From Chitinivibrionales bacterium (lineage in GTDB: Bacteria > Fibrobacterota > Chitinivibrionia > Chitinivibrionales > FEN-1185), in the NCBI GenBank assembly GCA_028718065.1, contig JAQUMP010000025.1:1-14403 (forward strand): 14,403 nucleotides of DNA, given 5' to 3'. A program made the position numbers and the translations under genes. A model generated the notes under the pieces. The model was not told where the DNA came from. It did not search any database and was given only the letters and a program-made list of their open reading frames with translations. Shown one piece after another: positions 5,662-13,628 of the stretch (positions within the stretch are counted from its first letter, which is position 1; each line of letters starts with the position of its first letter).

Positions 5662-7356
5662 ATGATAAACGAACCATATTTAAATCCGGTTAATGGTTTC
5701 GCCCAAAAGCACGGTCCATTTATTTTTATCGGTCTGCTTTTATTGACCGCCGTCCTGTCGTTTACTTCCGCAATAAAAACCTCGGTGACCGTGGATGAAT
5801 TCGCCGACCTGCCCACCGGCTTGGAAATTCTTAAAACGCGGGCTTTTTACATTGATCCGGGCGTTCCGCCGCTGCCCAAAATGCTGGCCGCTGTGCCCGT
5901 CTTGCTTTTTGGCAAGACGCGGTTTGAAAACGCAAAACTCCGGGACGATATTTCCTGCTGGGAACTTGGCTATAATTTTATGGAAGAGAACTCCCGAAAT
6001 TACCATCGCATTTTTATGATGGGCCGAATGGCCTCAATTATTATCCTTCTCATACTCTGTTTTTTAGCCTGGGGTTTTGCCAAAAGCCTGCATGGGCCGG
6101 CCGGGGCGCTGCTGTGCGCCGCGTTCGTTTGCCTAACCCCCGATCTTATCGCGCACGGAAGCTTGACAACAACGGACATCCATTTTGCGGCCGCATTAGT
6201 AGGATCGCTTTGGGCCTTTGACGTTTTCTTGCGCAAGCCGGGATGGCGGAGCGCGCTTATGTTGGGCGCAGCGCTCGGTCTGGCGACGGTGTGCAAGTTT
6301 ACCGGGGTCCTGCTTTTTGCCGTCTTGCCGGCCACGGCCTTAGCAATGTTTTTTACGGAGCGCGCCCGCCCGGAAACTCTGCGCCGCTTTTGGCGCTCAC
6401 TTGCTTTTGGTTTTATAGCTTTAGGGACTGCTTTGGTAGTAATTAATAGTATTTATTTCTTCCAGGGGATCTTTACAATTCTTGACAAATATGATTTTTA
6501 TGCCGGCAAAATGCGATTTTTAAAGCACCTGTTGCCGGGGTGGTTGCCCATTCCCTTGCCATACTGGTTTGTAAAGGGGCTCGATATCCAATTGGCCGAA
6601 GGCGGATACCAGGCCTATCTGCTTGGCCATTTTAACGGCAGCGGTTTTTGGAACTACTATCTGGTGGCCTTTTTGGTAAAAACGCCGCTACCGATGATTA
6701 TGGGCGTTGTTGCAGCTTTTTTTATGAGCAGGCGCATTGCTCTTAGGGAAATTCCAATCGTGACGGTTGCGGTATTCTTTTTTGTCTTTTTTTCGCTGGC
6801 CGGCCACAAAAATATCGGCATTCGCTATTTGCTTTTTTTATTTCCCATCGCTGCAATCTGGATAGGGCGCATCGCCGCTTCCGATGCCTGGCAAATTAAA
6901 AAGCAGGGGAACAAACTTGCGATTATGGTCGGCGTCGCGGGCCTGTGCATGGTTACAAGTGCGTTTCTTGTCTGGCCGAACTACTTAGCCTATTTTAATG
7001 GAGCGAGCGGCGGGCCGCTGCAAGGACATAAATATCTTTTGGATTCCAACATCGATTGGGGCCAGGACCTTATCGCTTTGCGCGAGTATATGCAGGCAAA
7101 CAACATCGATTCAATAAACCTGGCCTATTTCGGACGGGTGAAACCGGAGGTTTACGGAATACGATATCGGGATTTGCCGGCCGGCCCTCCGCCCAAAGGA
7201 TGGGTTGCCATAAGCGCCAATTTATTGTGGGGCCTGCAATACATGGCAAACGGCAAACCCGGTTGGTGGCCGGAGCCTGAGGTTTTTGCCCGCTATCGCG
7301 CGCTTGCGCCCAAAGCGGTGCCGGGGTATAGTATTTATGTTTTTAAGATTGAATAA
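5662..7356 (+). CDS. GT-C fold membrane glycosyltransferase (GT39/ArnT/PMT-like)
   Basis: A 564-residue polytopic inner-membrane protein. The first membrane segment is at about 19-38, followed by VDEFADLPTG with D45/E46, the acidic pair in the first outer loop where GT-C enzymes hold the catalytic Asp. HGSLTTTDIHFA then several more hydrophobic helices fit the PMT_2/GT39 family, which moves a sugar from a polyprenyl-phosphate carrier. DSNIDWGQ (461-468) begins a soluble C-terminal segment common in bacterial members. The acceptor (lipid, protein or polysaccharide) cannot be told. The ATG at 5662 has no good Shine-Dalgarno, and an in-frame TGA at 5632-5634 limits extension. It is the first gene after the attC-like site and converges with the next gene, 20 nt apart. 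Its codon use is richer in G and C than the operon to its left. Confidence 0.75.
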   Translation: MINEPYLNPVNGFAQKHGPFIFIGLLLLTAVLSFTSAIKTSVTVDEFADLPTGLEILKTRAFYIDPGVPPLPKMLAAVPVLLFGKTRFENAKLRDDISCWELGYNFMEENSRNYHRIFMMGRMASIIILLILCFLAWGFAKSLHGPAGALLCAAFVCLTPDLIAHGSLTTTDIHFAAALVGSLWAFDVFLRKPGWRSALMLGAALGLATVCKFTGVLLFAVLPATALAMFFTERARPETLRRFWRSLAFGFIALGTALVVINSIYFFQGIFTILDKYDFYAGKMRFLKHLLPGWLPIPLPYWFVKGLDIQLAEGGYQAYLLGHFNGSGFWNYYLVAFLVKTPLPMIMGVVAAFFMSRRIALREIPIVTVAVFFFVFFSLAGHKNIGIRYLLFLFPIAAIWIGRIAASDAWQIKKQGNKLAIMVGVAGLCMVTSAFLVWPNYLAYFNGASGGPLQGHKYLLDSNIDWGQDLIALREYMQANNIDSINLAYFGRVKPEVYGIRYRDLPAGPPPKGWVAISANLLWGLQYMANGKPGWWPEPEVFARYRALAPKAVPGYSIYVFKIE

Positions 7357-7376
7357 AAAGAAAATTGCCGGGTTCT

Positions 7377-8564
7377 TTAAAATTGCATATTTGAAACCGC
7401 CATCACGTCCTTCATTGCCGCATCCGGCCTCAGCCTCGCTAAAAATTCCTCGACAGGCATATACAAAACATTCTTTTTTCTAAGTCGTTGCCGGCCGCGG
7501 TAGAGAAGCAGAGCGGTAGCTTGCGGATATTCCTCGATAAAAGCACAAAGGCCGCCAAGGTCATCGGACCTGACCTTGTCGGTATTCTTAACTTCGATCG
7601 CCGCGAAAACATCCTCACTATAAACAATAAAATCAACTTCACTTCCTGCGCGGGTCCTCCAGTAAAAAAGGTCCGTTCTTTTGCCCCGCAGGGCCGCCCA
7701 AGCCCGCAGATGCTGCGCAATTAATCCTTCGAGGGTGGCCCCATCTATTTCGGAGGGATTGTCCAAAGGACCGGTGGGCCGAATCGAGCGGTAAACCCCG
7801 GCGTCGAAAAAATAGAATTTTGGGTGGGCGACGAGCGCCCGGACTGCTTTGCGCGAAAAAACCGGCAAGCGGAACGAGAGCAGGAGGTCTTCGAGCACCG
7901 AAACAAATCCAACGACGGTGCGCTGCCCAACTTGACAATCGCGAGCAACATTGGCGACATTAAGGACCGCACCCTGCGAAAAACTGATGGCTTCGAGGAA
8001 CCGTGAGAACCCCCCGATATTTCTAACGATTCCCTCCATTTTTACTTCTTCGCTCATATAAATTCCGATATAGGTCGCCAGCACCTCATCCGGCCGTTTT
8101 GCCGCGCAAACCAAGGGAAGACAGCCGGTTTTAAGCGCTTGTTCGAGGCTAAAGAACGCACCCAGTTCGGACGCCAGAAACGGATGAAACGAGCGCAATA
8201 CCGCCCTTCCCGCAAGTAAATCAATTCCCGTACGCTTGAGTTTCCGGGCGCTCGAACCCGTCAGGATGAACTGCCACCCTTTTTTTTCTTCGATGAGCGC
8301 ATGGATGAGTCCGAGTATTTCGGGAAGCTTTTGCCCTTCGTCAATCACAACGACTTTTCGGTCACCGCTTTTCCGACCGTCGAGCAGGTTGCGCAATCGT
8401 TCCGGCCGGGCGCTTAGCTCCCGGTATTCGTCGGGATTATTAAGATTTACCCAATGTGCGTCCGGATAATTAGACTTAAGCCAGGTTGATTTTCCTGTTC
8501 CTCTGGGTCCGAAAAGGAAAAAGCTATCTTCCGGTGGGTTAAAAAAACGCGATACTGTTTCCAT
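7377..8564 (-). CDS. AAA_14/DUF4143 family ATPase
   Basis: A soluble P-loop ATPase of about 395 residues. Near the N-terminus it has Walker A GPRGTGKST and, about 50 residues later, Walker B VVVIDEGQ. FILTGSSARKLKR is the sensor-like strand typical of AAA_14. The C-terminal half is the DUF4143 region, with FYWRTRAGSEVDFIV and IEVKNT near its end, resembling a restriction-endonuclease-fold core (D/ExK-like pattern). The family is common as solitary, mobile genes in bacteria and archaea, and its biological role is unsettled. The ATG at 8562-8564 is preferred, with GAGA 6 nt upstream. A TTG four codons earlier (8576) would add MRLN. It lies between the convergent glycosyltransferase and the upstream mutS, on the mutS strand, 106 nt after mutS ends. 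The family assignment is from motifs. Confidence 0.8.
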   Translation of the reverse strand: METVSRFFNPPEDSFFLFGPRGTGKSTWLKSNYPDAHWVNLNNPDEYRELSARPERLRNLLDGRKSGDRKVVVIDEGQKLPEILGLIHALIEEKKGWQFILTGSSARKLKRTGIDLLAGRAVLRSFHPFLASELGAFFSLEQALKTGCLPLVCAAKRPDEVLATYIGIYMSEEVKMEGIVRNIGGFSRFLEAISFSQGAVLNVANVARDCQVGQRTVVGFVSVLEDLLLSFRLPVFSRKAVRALVAHPKFYFFDAGVYRSIRPTGPLDNPSEIDGATLEGLIAQHLRAWAALRGKRTDLFYWRTRAGSEVDFIVYSEDVFAAIEVKNTDKVRSDDLGGLCAFIEEYPQATALLLYRGRQRLRKKNVLYMPVEEFLARLRPDAAMKDVMAVSNMQF

Positions 8565-8670
8565 ATTGAGTCTCAATTAAGAAATACTAATTCTAAATAT
8601 ATAACAAAAAATGGTTTATTTCAAGCAAATTCAGCAATTTAATGGGAAAACGAATAAATAGAAAAACGCT

Positions 8671-11313
8671 CTAATTTTCCGCCGTTTGTTTTAACTCCGA
8701 TAAAATCGTAAGAGCTTCAAGCGGGGTAAGGGAATTGATGTCGAGCGATTTAAGCCTGCCGATAATTTCCTGCTTAAGCGAATCGATGAGGTCGAGCTGA
8801 ACCGCGTCGGGCTTAACGGGTGGCAGTGAATTTTTGTGCCGCGCCAGGGCGGGTTTATGGTCCGGCGTAAGCTCCATGCTTTCCAGGTTGGCCAGGATCT
8901 CCCGGGCGCGGATGATAACCGGCCGCGGCACGCCCGCCAAACGGGCCACCTGAATGCCGTAGGAGTGGTCGCAGGAACCTTCGTCGATCTTACGCAGGAA
9001 AATAATCTGGTCGTTCCATTCCTTGACTTTTACGTGCAGGTTTTTTATACGGGGAAACAAGAGCGACATTTCCGTGAGTTCGTGATAATGCGTCGCAAAG
9101 AGCGTGCGTCCGGCGCGCTGGGGCGTTTCGTGCAGGTATTCGGTTACGGCCCAGGCAATGCTGATGCCGTCGAAGGTGGAGGTGCCGCGTCCCACTTCGT
9201 CAAGCAGTATCAGGCTTTTTTCGGTGGCGTTGTTTAAGATGTCGGCGACCTCGATCATCTCCACCAAAAACGTACTCTGGCCGCGCGCCAGACGGTCGGA
9301 GGCGCCCACGCGCGTAAAGAATTTATCCACCACCCCGATCTCCACGCTTGACGCCGGGGTAAACGAGCCCATCTGGGCCATGAGCGCGATAATGGCGTTC
9401 TGGCGCAGGTAGGTGGATTTTCCGGCCATGTTGGGGCCGGTAATGAGCAGAATCTGGGACTGGTCGTGGCGGATTTCGGTGTGGTTGGGAATATACTGGT
9501 CCTGCGGATGCATGCGCTCCACCACCGGATGGCGGCCGTCGCGGATAATGAAATCCAGCCCGGTGTTGAGCTTTGGCCTGCAATAATTATTGGCGGCGGC
9601 CACGGCCGCCAGCGTTACCAGCACGTCGAGCAGGGCGACCGCCGCGGCCGCCGTTTGAATGCGCCGGCACTCTCCGGCGATGCTTTTGCGCAGCAGGCAG
9701 AAAAGCTCGTATTCCATCTGCTGGTGACGCTCTTCGGCCCCAAGAATCGTGTTTTCCATTTCCTTGAGCGCCGGAGTGATAAAGCGCTCGCCATTAACGA
9801 GCGTTTGTTTGCGGATGTAATCGTCGGGTACAGCCGCTGCGTTGGCTTTTGAAATCTCGATATAATAGCCGAAGACCCTGTTAAAGCCGACTTTGAGCGA
9901 TCCTATGCCGGTGCGTTTGCGCTCTTCCTCCTGCAAACGCGCAATCCACTGTTTACCATTGGTGGCCGCGTCGCGGACGGCATCGAGCTCGGGCGAAACT
10001 CCCGGCCGGATAAGGTTCCCATCACGTAAAGAGAGCGGCGGGACGTCAACCAGAGTGGCTTCGATCTGCCGGACGATGTCCCCAAAACCGGTGAGGGTTT
10101 CACCGATTGATTTAATGAGCGCAGCCGTTGAGGCGTCGGCGAGTTTGCAGAGCGCCGGAAAGACCATCAGCGATTTCTTAAGAGCGGCCACGTCGCGGCC
10201 GTTGGCGCGCTCCACGGTAATGCGTCCGATGAGCCGCTCGATATCCGCGACCTGCTTTAAGAGCAGCTCAAGCTCGCCGCGCGCAAACAGGTCCTTTTTA
10301 AGCCATTCTACACTGTCAAGGCGCTCGTTGATGGCCGCGCAGGATTTAAGCGGGGTGACGATAAAGCGTCTGAGCAGGCGCGCGCCCATGGGGGTGCCGG
10401 TATTGTCGAGCGCGGCAATCAGCGTGCCCTCGGTGTCGTCGGCATGCAGGGGTTTTAAGAGCTCAAGGTTGCGAATGGAGGCGCCGTCCAGTTGCGCAAA
10501 TTCGGCGGTCTGCGGGGTCTGCAGGGCGGCGATGTGGCGGCAGTCGTTGCGCTTCTGCTCCTTGACATAGGCCAAAAGCGCCCCGGCCGCGGCCAGACCG
10601 GCCGGAAGAGCGGCCAATCCGAGCTCGGTAAGCGAGCCTGCTTTAAAATGGTCCTGCAAAACCTGCCCGGCCTGCTCCTGAGAAAATTTCCAACCCGGGT
10701 ATCTTGACAAAACGACCGGCTTAAAACGCTCGGCAATAAGCGCCTTAAAGCGGTTGCCCTTATTGTCGGCGATAACGATTTCGCTTGGGTCTACGCGCAT
10801 GATTTCTTCGGCCACGGCGGCAAATTCCAGTTCCGCGACGCTGAAGTGCCCGGTGGAAAGGTCGCACACCGCGCAGCCCGCGCGGCCGCTGTCGCCGGCG
10901 AGGCATAGGATAAAATTATTGGTTTTTTCGTCGATAAAGGAGTCGTCGGTGGCCGTGCCGGCGGAGATGATTTCGATGATGTCGCGTTTGACAATGCCCT
11001 TGGCGGTTTTGGGGTCTTCAACCTGCTCGCACACGGCGATCTTATGGCCGGCCTTGACAAGGCGGTTGGCGTAGCGGTCGAGCGCGTGGTACGGAAACCC
11101 GGCCAGAGGCGTGTTGTCGGCCCCGCCGTGGTTGCGGCTGGTGAGGGTTATGCCTAAAATGCGCGAGGCTATGCGCGCGTCTTCGTTAAAGAGCTCGTAA
11201 AAGTCGCCCATGCGATACAGTAATAGTGTGTCTGGATTTTGGTTTTTAATCGCCTGATATTGCTTCATCAGGGGGGTTGTTAAGTCTTCGGGTTTTGAAT
11301 TTAAAGAATCCAT
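8671..11313 (-). CDS. mutS: DNA mismatch repair protein MutS
   Basis: A full-length 880-residue MutS1, the dimeric sensor that binds mispaired bases and recruits MutL. The N-terminal domain starts the usual way, with GDFYELF giving the mismatch-stacking F38-Y39-E40. The connector, lever and clamp regions follow, with a typical FGYYIEISKAN segment. The ATPase has Walker A GPNMAGKST (626-634), GQSTFLVEM (678-686), Walker B LLDEVGRGTSTFDG (D705/E706) and THYHE (741-745). The end is the usual helical C-terminal tail. The ATG has no Shine-Dalgarno; the leader just before it is almost all A and T. The 202-nt spacer after scpB includes a promoter candidate, so mutS probably has its own transcript. 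mutL is not in the window. Confidence 0.98.
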   Translation of the reverse strand: MDSLNSKPEDLTTPLMKQYQAIKNQNPDTLLLYRMGDFYELFNEDARIASRILGITLTSRNHGGADNTPLAGFPYHALDRYANRLVKAGHKIAVCEQVEDPKTAKGIVKRDIIEIISAGTATDDSFIDEKTNNFILCLAGDSGRAGCAVCDLSTGHFSVAELEFAAVAEEIMRVDPSEIVIADNKGNRFKALIAERFKPVVLSRYPGWKFSQEQAGQVLQDHFKAGSLTELGLAALPAGLAAAGALLAYVKEQKRNDCRHIAALQTPQTAEFAQLDGASIRNLELLKPLHADDTEGTLIAALDNTGTPMGARLLRRFIVTPLKSCAAINERLDSVEWLKKDLFARGELELLLKQVADIERLIGRITVERANGRDVAALKKSLMVFPALCKLADASTAALIKSIGETLTGFGDIVRQIEATLVDVPPLSLRDGNLIRPGVSPELDAVRDAATNGKQWIARLQEEERKRTGIGSLKVGFNRVFGYYIEISKANAAAVPDDYIRKQTLVNGERFITPALKEMENTILGAEERHQQMEYELFCLLRKSIAGECRRIQTAAAAVALLDVLVTLAAVAAANNYCRPKLNTGLDFIIRDGRHPVVERMHPQDQYIPNHTEIRHDQSQILLITGPNMAGKSTYLRQNAIIALMAQMGSFTPASSVEIGVVDKFFTRVGASDRLARGQSTFLVEMIEVADILNNATEKSLILLDEVGRGTSTFDGISIAWAVTEYLHETPQRAGRTLFATHYHELTEMSLLFPRIKNLHVKVKEWNDQIIFLRKIDEGSCDHSYGIQVARLAGVPRPVIIRAREILANLESMELTPDHKPALARHKNSLPPVKPDAVQLDLIDSLKQEIIGRLKSLDINSLTPLEALTILSELKQTAEN

Positions 11314-11338
11314 AATAAAAATAAAATAAATTATTTGG

Positions 11339-11355
11339 TAGGGGTTCCACCCCTA
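11339..11355 (-). promoter_or_regulatory. small GC-rich hairpin in the mutS leader
   Basis: TAGGGGT and ACCCCTA form a 7-bp stem with a three-base loop. In the mutS leader it lies about 25 nt before the ATG and is followed by an A/T-only run. It could act as an attenuator-like or stabilising stem, but the T run is interrupted and no alternative fold is apparent. The function is unknown. Confidence 0.3.
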
Positions 11356-11358
11356 AGA

Positions 11359-11480
11359 CCCCGCAGGGAAAATGCTTATTGTAGTTAAAGGATAAAAAAA
11401 TATACTTTGCAAAATGATGGGTTCAAATTGAAAGGTAAGAAGTTAATTTTTTAAATATAATAAGCATTTTCATTACGGGA
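11359..11480. repeat. 22-bp imperfect inverted repeat flanking an AT-rich core
   Basis: The arms are 11359-11380 and 11459-11480. The inner 13 bases, GAAAATGCTTATT (11368-11380) and AATAAGCATTTTC (11459-11471), are perfectly complementary. The outer bases add CCCG/CGGG, making 18 of 22 matches. The 78-nt interior is AT-rich and holds the mutS promoter candidate. The arrangement resembles a tiny MITE-like element or a large cruciform. No clear target-site duplication is visible. Confidence 0.45.
11399..11426 (-). promoter_or_regulatory. candidate mutS promoter
   Basis: Read on the minus strand, TTGAAC (11421-11426) is a -35-like box. After a 16-bp spacer comes TATATT (11399-11404), one mismatch from the -10 consensus. 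The predicted start lies about 80 nt before the mutS ATG. It is the best pair in the gap, though in such AT-rich DNA other pairs are possible. Confidence 0.5.
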
Positions 11481-11483
11481 TAT

Positions 11484-11501
11484 AAAGGGCGGCAGCCCTT
11501 T
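11484..11501 (-). terminator. hairpin after scpB, possible terminator
   Basis: AAAGGGC and GCCCTTT form a perfect 7-bp stem with a four-base loop, starting 14 nt after the scpB stop. On the minus strand it is followed by ATATCCC, so there is no long U run. It may be a weak terminator or an RNA 3'-end stabiliser for the glmS-ridA-scpA-scpB transcript. Half of the stem is part of a 14-base direct repeat of the scpB 3' coding end. Confidence 0.4.
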
Positions 11502-11550
11502 CCATCTGAATTTTATCAACCTTCTGCAGGAACAGTGCCCTTTCCATCTG
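11495..11550. repeat. 14-base direct repeat at the scpB 3' end
   Basis: GCCCTTTCCATCTG occurs at 11495-11508 and again at 11537-11550. The copies are 42 nt apart, a multiple of three. One copy encodes part of the C-terminal DGKG segment of ScpB; the other lies just after the stop and builds one arm of the hairpin. This suggests a past local duplication of the gene end. Confidence 0.6.
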
Positions 11551-12400
11551 GATTATTTTCTGGATTTATAATTTCAGCAATTTCAGGATTTTCTGTCTGC
11601 GCCGTCTTAACTTCTTCCTCCAGCATTACCTCGCTCATATCGCCCAGCTTGTCGCGCGCGAGGGCCTCGAATTCCTCAATATTCGGCAGATCGCCCAAGG
11701 CGTTGAGGCCGAAATAAATCAGGAAATCGTTGGTAGTGCCATAAAGCAGTGGGCGACCGGGTTTTTCGCTGCGGCCGGTGATGGTGATAAGCCGCCGTTC
11801 CAGAAGCGTTTTCATGGCGCCGTCGCACTCCACGCCGCGGATGGCCTCGATCTCGGCCTTGGTAATGTTGGGCTTGTAGGCGATAATCGCAAGCGTCTCG
11901 AGCGTCTGCACCGAGAGCCTGCGGCTGGCTTTTTCCGTAAAGAGCTGGCGCACCCAGGCCTGGTAATAGGGCACCGTGCGGAACTGAAATCCGCCGGCCA
12001 GTTCGACGATTTCAAAGGGATGGCGCTGCACCTGCAATTGCACGTTGATGGCATCCACCATGCGCCGGATATCGCGGGCGTCGGGCTGGCCGGGCACGAT
12101 CGTTTTTAAGCGCGCCAGCGAGAGCGGCTCGTCCGAGGCGAAAATAAGGGCTTCACAAACGCGAAAAGCCTCGGAGTCCTCGATGCTTTGCGGGGATTTT
12201 CGGCCCTTTTTGGAGGCGGCCGGTTCGCCTTCGGCGGGAGCGGTTTCTTCCGGCGCGGTTTCGTCGCCGGCATCGGAACCGATGGCAGGGTCCGTAACTC
12301 CTGCGGATGCCGCCGGTGCGGAAGTATCTTCCGTCAACGCGTCGGCCTGGGTCGGCTCTATTGGGGTTTGGTCCTGATCGTTCTTTTCGTTTTCGGTCAT
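11516..12400 (-). CDS. scpB: segregation and condensation protein ScpB
   Basis: ScpB is the winged-helix subunit that joins ScpA in bridging SMC heads in the condensin-like complex. The core is at about residues 71-245, starting EDSEAFRVCEALIFASDEPL. It includes LSVQTLETLAIIAYKPNITKAEIEAIRG and GRPLLYGTT, both strongly typical of the family. Unusually, the core is preceded by about 70 residues rich in Asp, Glu, Pro, Ala and Thr, ending in a KKGRK patch, and followed by an acidic tail of about 45 residues. The total of 294 is well above the usual 180-200. Both extensions look disordered. The start overlaps the scpA stop by ATGA with no separate Shine-Dalgarno, which supports coupling and this long start. 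The protein acts on the nucleoid in chromosome compaction and segregation. Confidence 0.95.
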   Translation of the reverse strand: MTENEKNDQDQTPIEPTQADALTEDTSAPAASAGVTDPAIGSDAGDETAPEETAPAEGEPAASKKGRKSPQSIEDSEAFRVCEALIFASDEPLSLARLKTIVPGQPDARDIRRMVDAINVQLQVQRHPFEIVELAGGFQFRTVPYYQAWVRQLFTEKASRRLSVQTLETLAIIAYKPNITKAEIEAIRGVECDGAMKTLLERRLITITGRSEKPGRPLLYGTTNDFLIYFGLNALGDLPNIEEFEALARDKLGDMSEVMLEEEVKTAQTENPEIAEIINPENNPDGKGTVPAEG

Positions 12401-13251
12401 TGGGGCAATGCCTGGTTGAGTTTTGAAGAAGTGTCTTGCACACCCGGCGCGTTATCGGTCGCGTTATTTTCCGGTTTTATTTCTTCCTGTGCCGCGGAGG
12501 CAAGTGACGGGTCGGGCTTGCGGCCGGACACAAAGATCGGCCCGAAAACATCTTCCTGACGAAATGCGACAAGCTGCATTTTAATAAGTTCCAGGATCGC
12601 CATGAAGGTGACGATCAGGACGATTTTACGAGTGTCGTCCGAGAACAATTCCTCGAAGGGCACTTCGGCGTTGTCCGATAAAATGCCGAGAACATGGTCG
12701 ATGCGGTCGTCGATTTTAATATTTTCGAGCTTTACCGTATGCCGGTACTCGTCCGTGGCGCGCTTGAGCACGTTCTGAAAGGCGGCCAGAAGATCGTACA
12801 TGGTAAGTGTCCCGGGCATGATCGCCCCGGCCGCTTCGCCGGAGGCTTCCAGGGCCTCCATCCGGCCGCGCGGAAAGCTGCCGCTCTGGTGGGCCTCGAG
12901 CTGCTTGAACGATTGGGCCGCTTCCTTGAATTTTTTATACTCGATCAACTGGGCGATAAGCTGCTCGCGGTTGTAAATGCCCTCTTCTTCGGGCAGCGCT
13001 TCGGCGTCGCCGGCCGGCAGCAGTTCGCGCGCCTTGAGGCGCACGAGCGTGGCGGCCATGTGCAGGTATTCGGCGGCAATGTCGATGTTAAGGTCGCGCA
13101 TGAGGTCGAGGTATTGCAGGTATTGCTCGGCGATCTGGGAGACCGATATTTCCGTAATATCAACCTCGGAGCGGTTGACAAGGTAGAGCAGCAGGTCGAG
13201 CGGCCCTTCAAAAACATCGAGCTTTACTTCGTATTCCTGGTTTACCGGCAC
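12397..13251 (-). CDS. scpA: segregation and condensation protein ScpA
   Basis: ScpA is the kleisin subunit that links the two SMC heads. The N-terminal SMC-neck-binding segment is textbook: YEVKLDVFEGPLDLLLYLV (residues 7-25), then SVSQIAEQYLQYLDLM and AAEYLHMAATLVRLKARELLP. The C-terminal winged-helix part includes FEELF and IVLIVTFMAILELIKMQL, typical for binding the SMC cap. A variable tail of about 40 residues follows. The start is GTG at 13251, with GAGGG 6 nt upstream, inside the end of ridA, a 10-nt overlap. Its 3' end overlaps scpB by ATGA, so the two partners are co-translated. No smc gene is in the window. Confidence 0.95.
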   Translation of the reverse strand: MPVNQEYEVKLDVFEGPLDLLLYLVNRSEVDITEISVSQIAEQYLQYLDLMRDLNIDIAAEYLHMAATLVRLKARELLPAGDAEALPEEEGIYNREQLIAQLIEYKKFKEAAQSFKQLEAHQSGSFPRGRMEALEASGEAAGAIMPGTLTMYDLLAAFQNVLKRATDEYRHTVKLENIKIDDRIDHVLGILSDNAEVPFEELFSDDTRKIVLIVTFMAILELIKMQLVAFRQEDVFGPIFVSGRKPDPSLASAAQEEIKPENNATDNAPGVQDTSSKLNQALPQ

Positions 13252-13622
13252 GCGATACCCTCGATTTCGATCAGGGCGTCTTTGGGCAGGGCCGAAACCT
13301 CTACGACCGAGCGGGCGGGTTTCCAGACGCCGAAGGCCTGCTGGTAAGCCGTATTGAATTCCGCAAAGGAGGCCATGGAACGCAGGAATACCGTTGTTTT
13401 AACGACGTTCTTGAGCGAGAGACCTTGACATTTAAGAACTTCCGCCAGGTTGTTGAGGGCCTGCTTGGTCTGCTCCGCCACGGTTTTGCCCTTAATCTTT
13501 TCGGTTTTAGGATCGAGCGCGATCTGCCCGGACAAAAAGATAACGTTACTGGCGCGTACGGCCTGGCTGTAGGGTCCTAGCGGTGTCGGGGCCCGATCGG
13601 TTGCAACGACAAAAATATCCAT
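13242..13622 (-). CDS. ridA: RidA (YjgF/YER057c/UK114) enamine/imine deaminase
   Basis: A 126-residue single-domain RidA, a homotrimeric cytosolic enzyme that hydrolyses reactive 2-aminoacrylate and related imines made by PLP enzymes. It starts with the family pattern of TDRAPTPLGPYSQAV and LSGQIALDP. It ends with KPARSVVEVSALPKDALIEIEGIA; R104 is the substrate-carboxylate-binding arginine and E119 lies at the active-site end. The length is normal. GGAG precedes the ATG by about 9 nt within the 3' end of glmS, which ends 6 nt upstream. The gene overlaps scpA by 10 nt. Its place between glmS and scpA looks like a shared transcript rather than a direct functional link. Confidence 0.95.
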   Translation of the reverse strand: MDIFVVATDRAPTPLGPYSQAVRASNVIFLSGQIALDPKTEKIKGKTVAEQTKQALNNLAEVLKCQGLSLKNVVKTTVFLRSMASFAEFNTAYQQAFGVWKPARSVVEVSALPKDALIEIEGIACR

Positions 13623-13628
13623 GCTGGT

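Noticed and set aside
8577..8670. Terminator between mutS and the AAA_14/DUF4143 gene
   Set aside because: The spacer is AT-rich with no stable GC stem followed by a T run on the minus strand.
9893..10570. 225-codon plus-strand frame inside mutS
   Set aside because: It is antisense to a highly conserved gene with GC-rich third positions, which readily creates long shadow frames; Ser/Arg-rich composition is typical of such shadows.
12694..13347. 217-codon plus-strand frame antisense to scpA and ridA
   Set aside because: It is a shadow of two well-supported genes, with no family resemblance or ribosome site.
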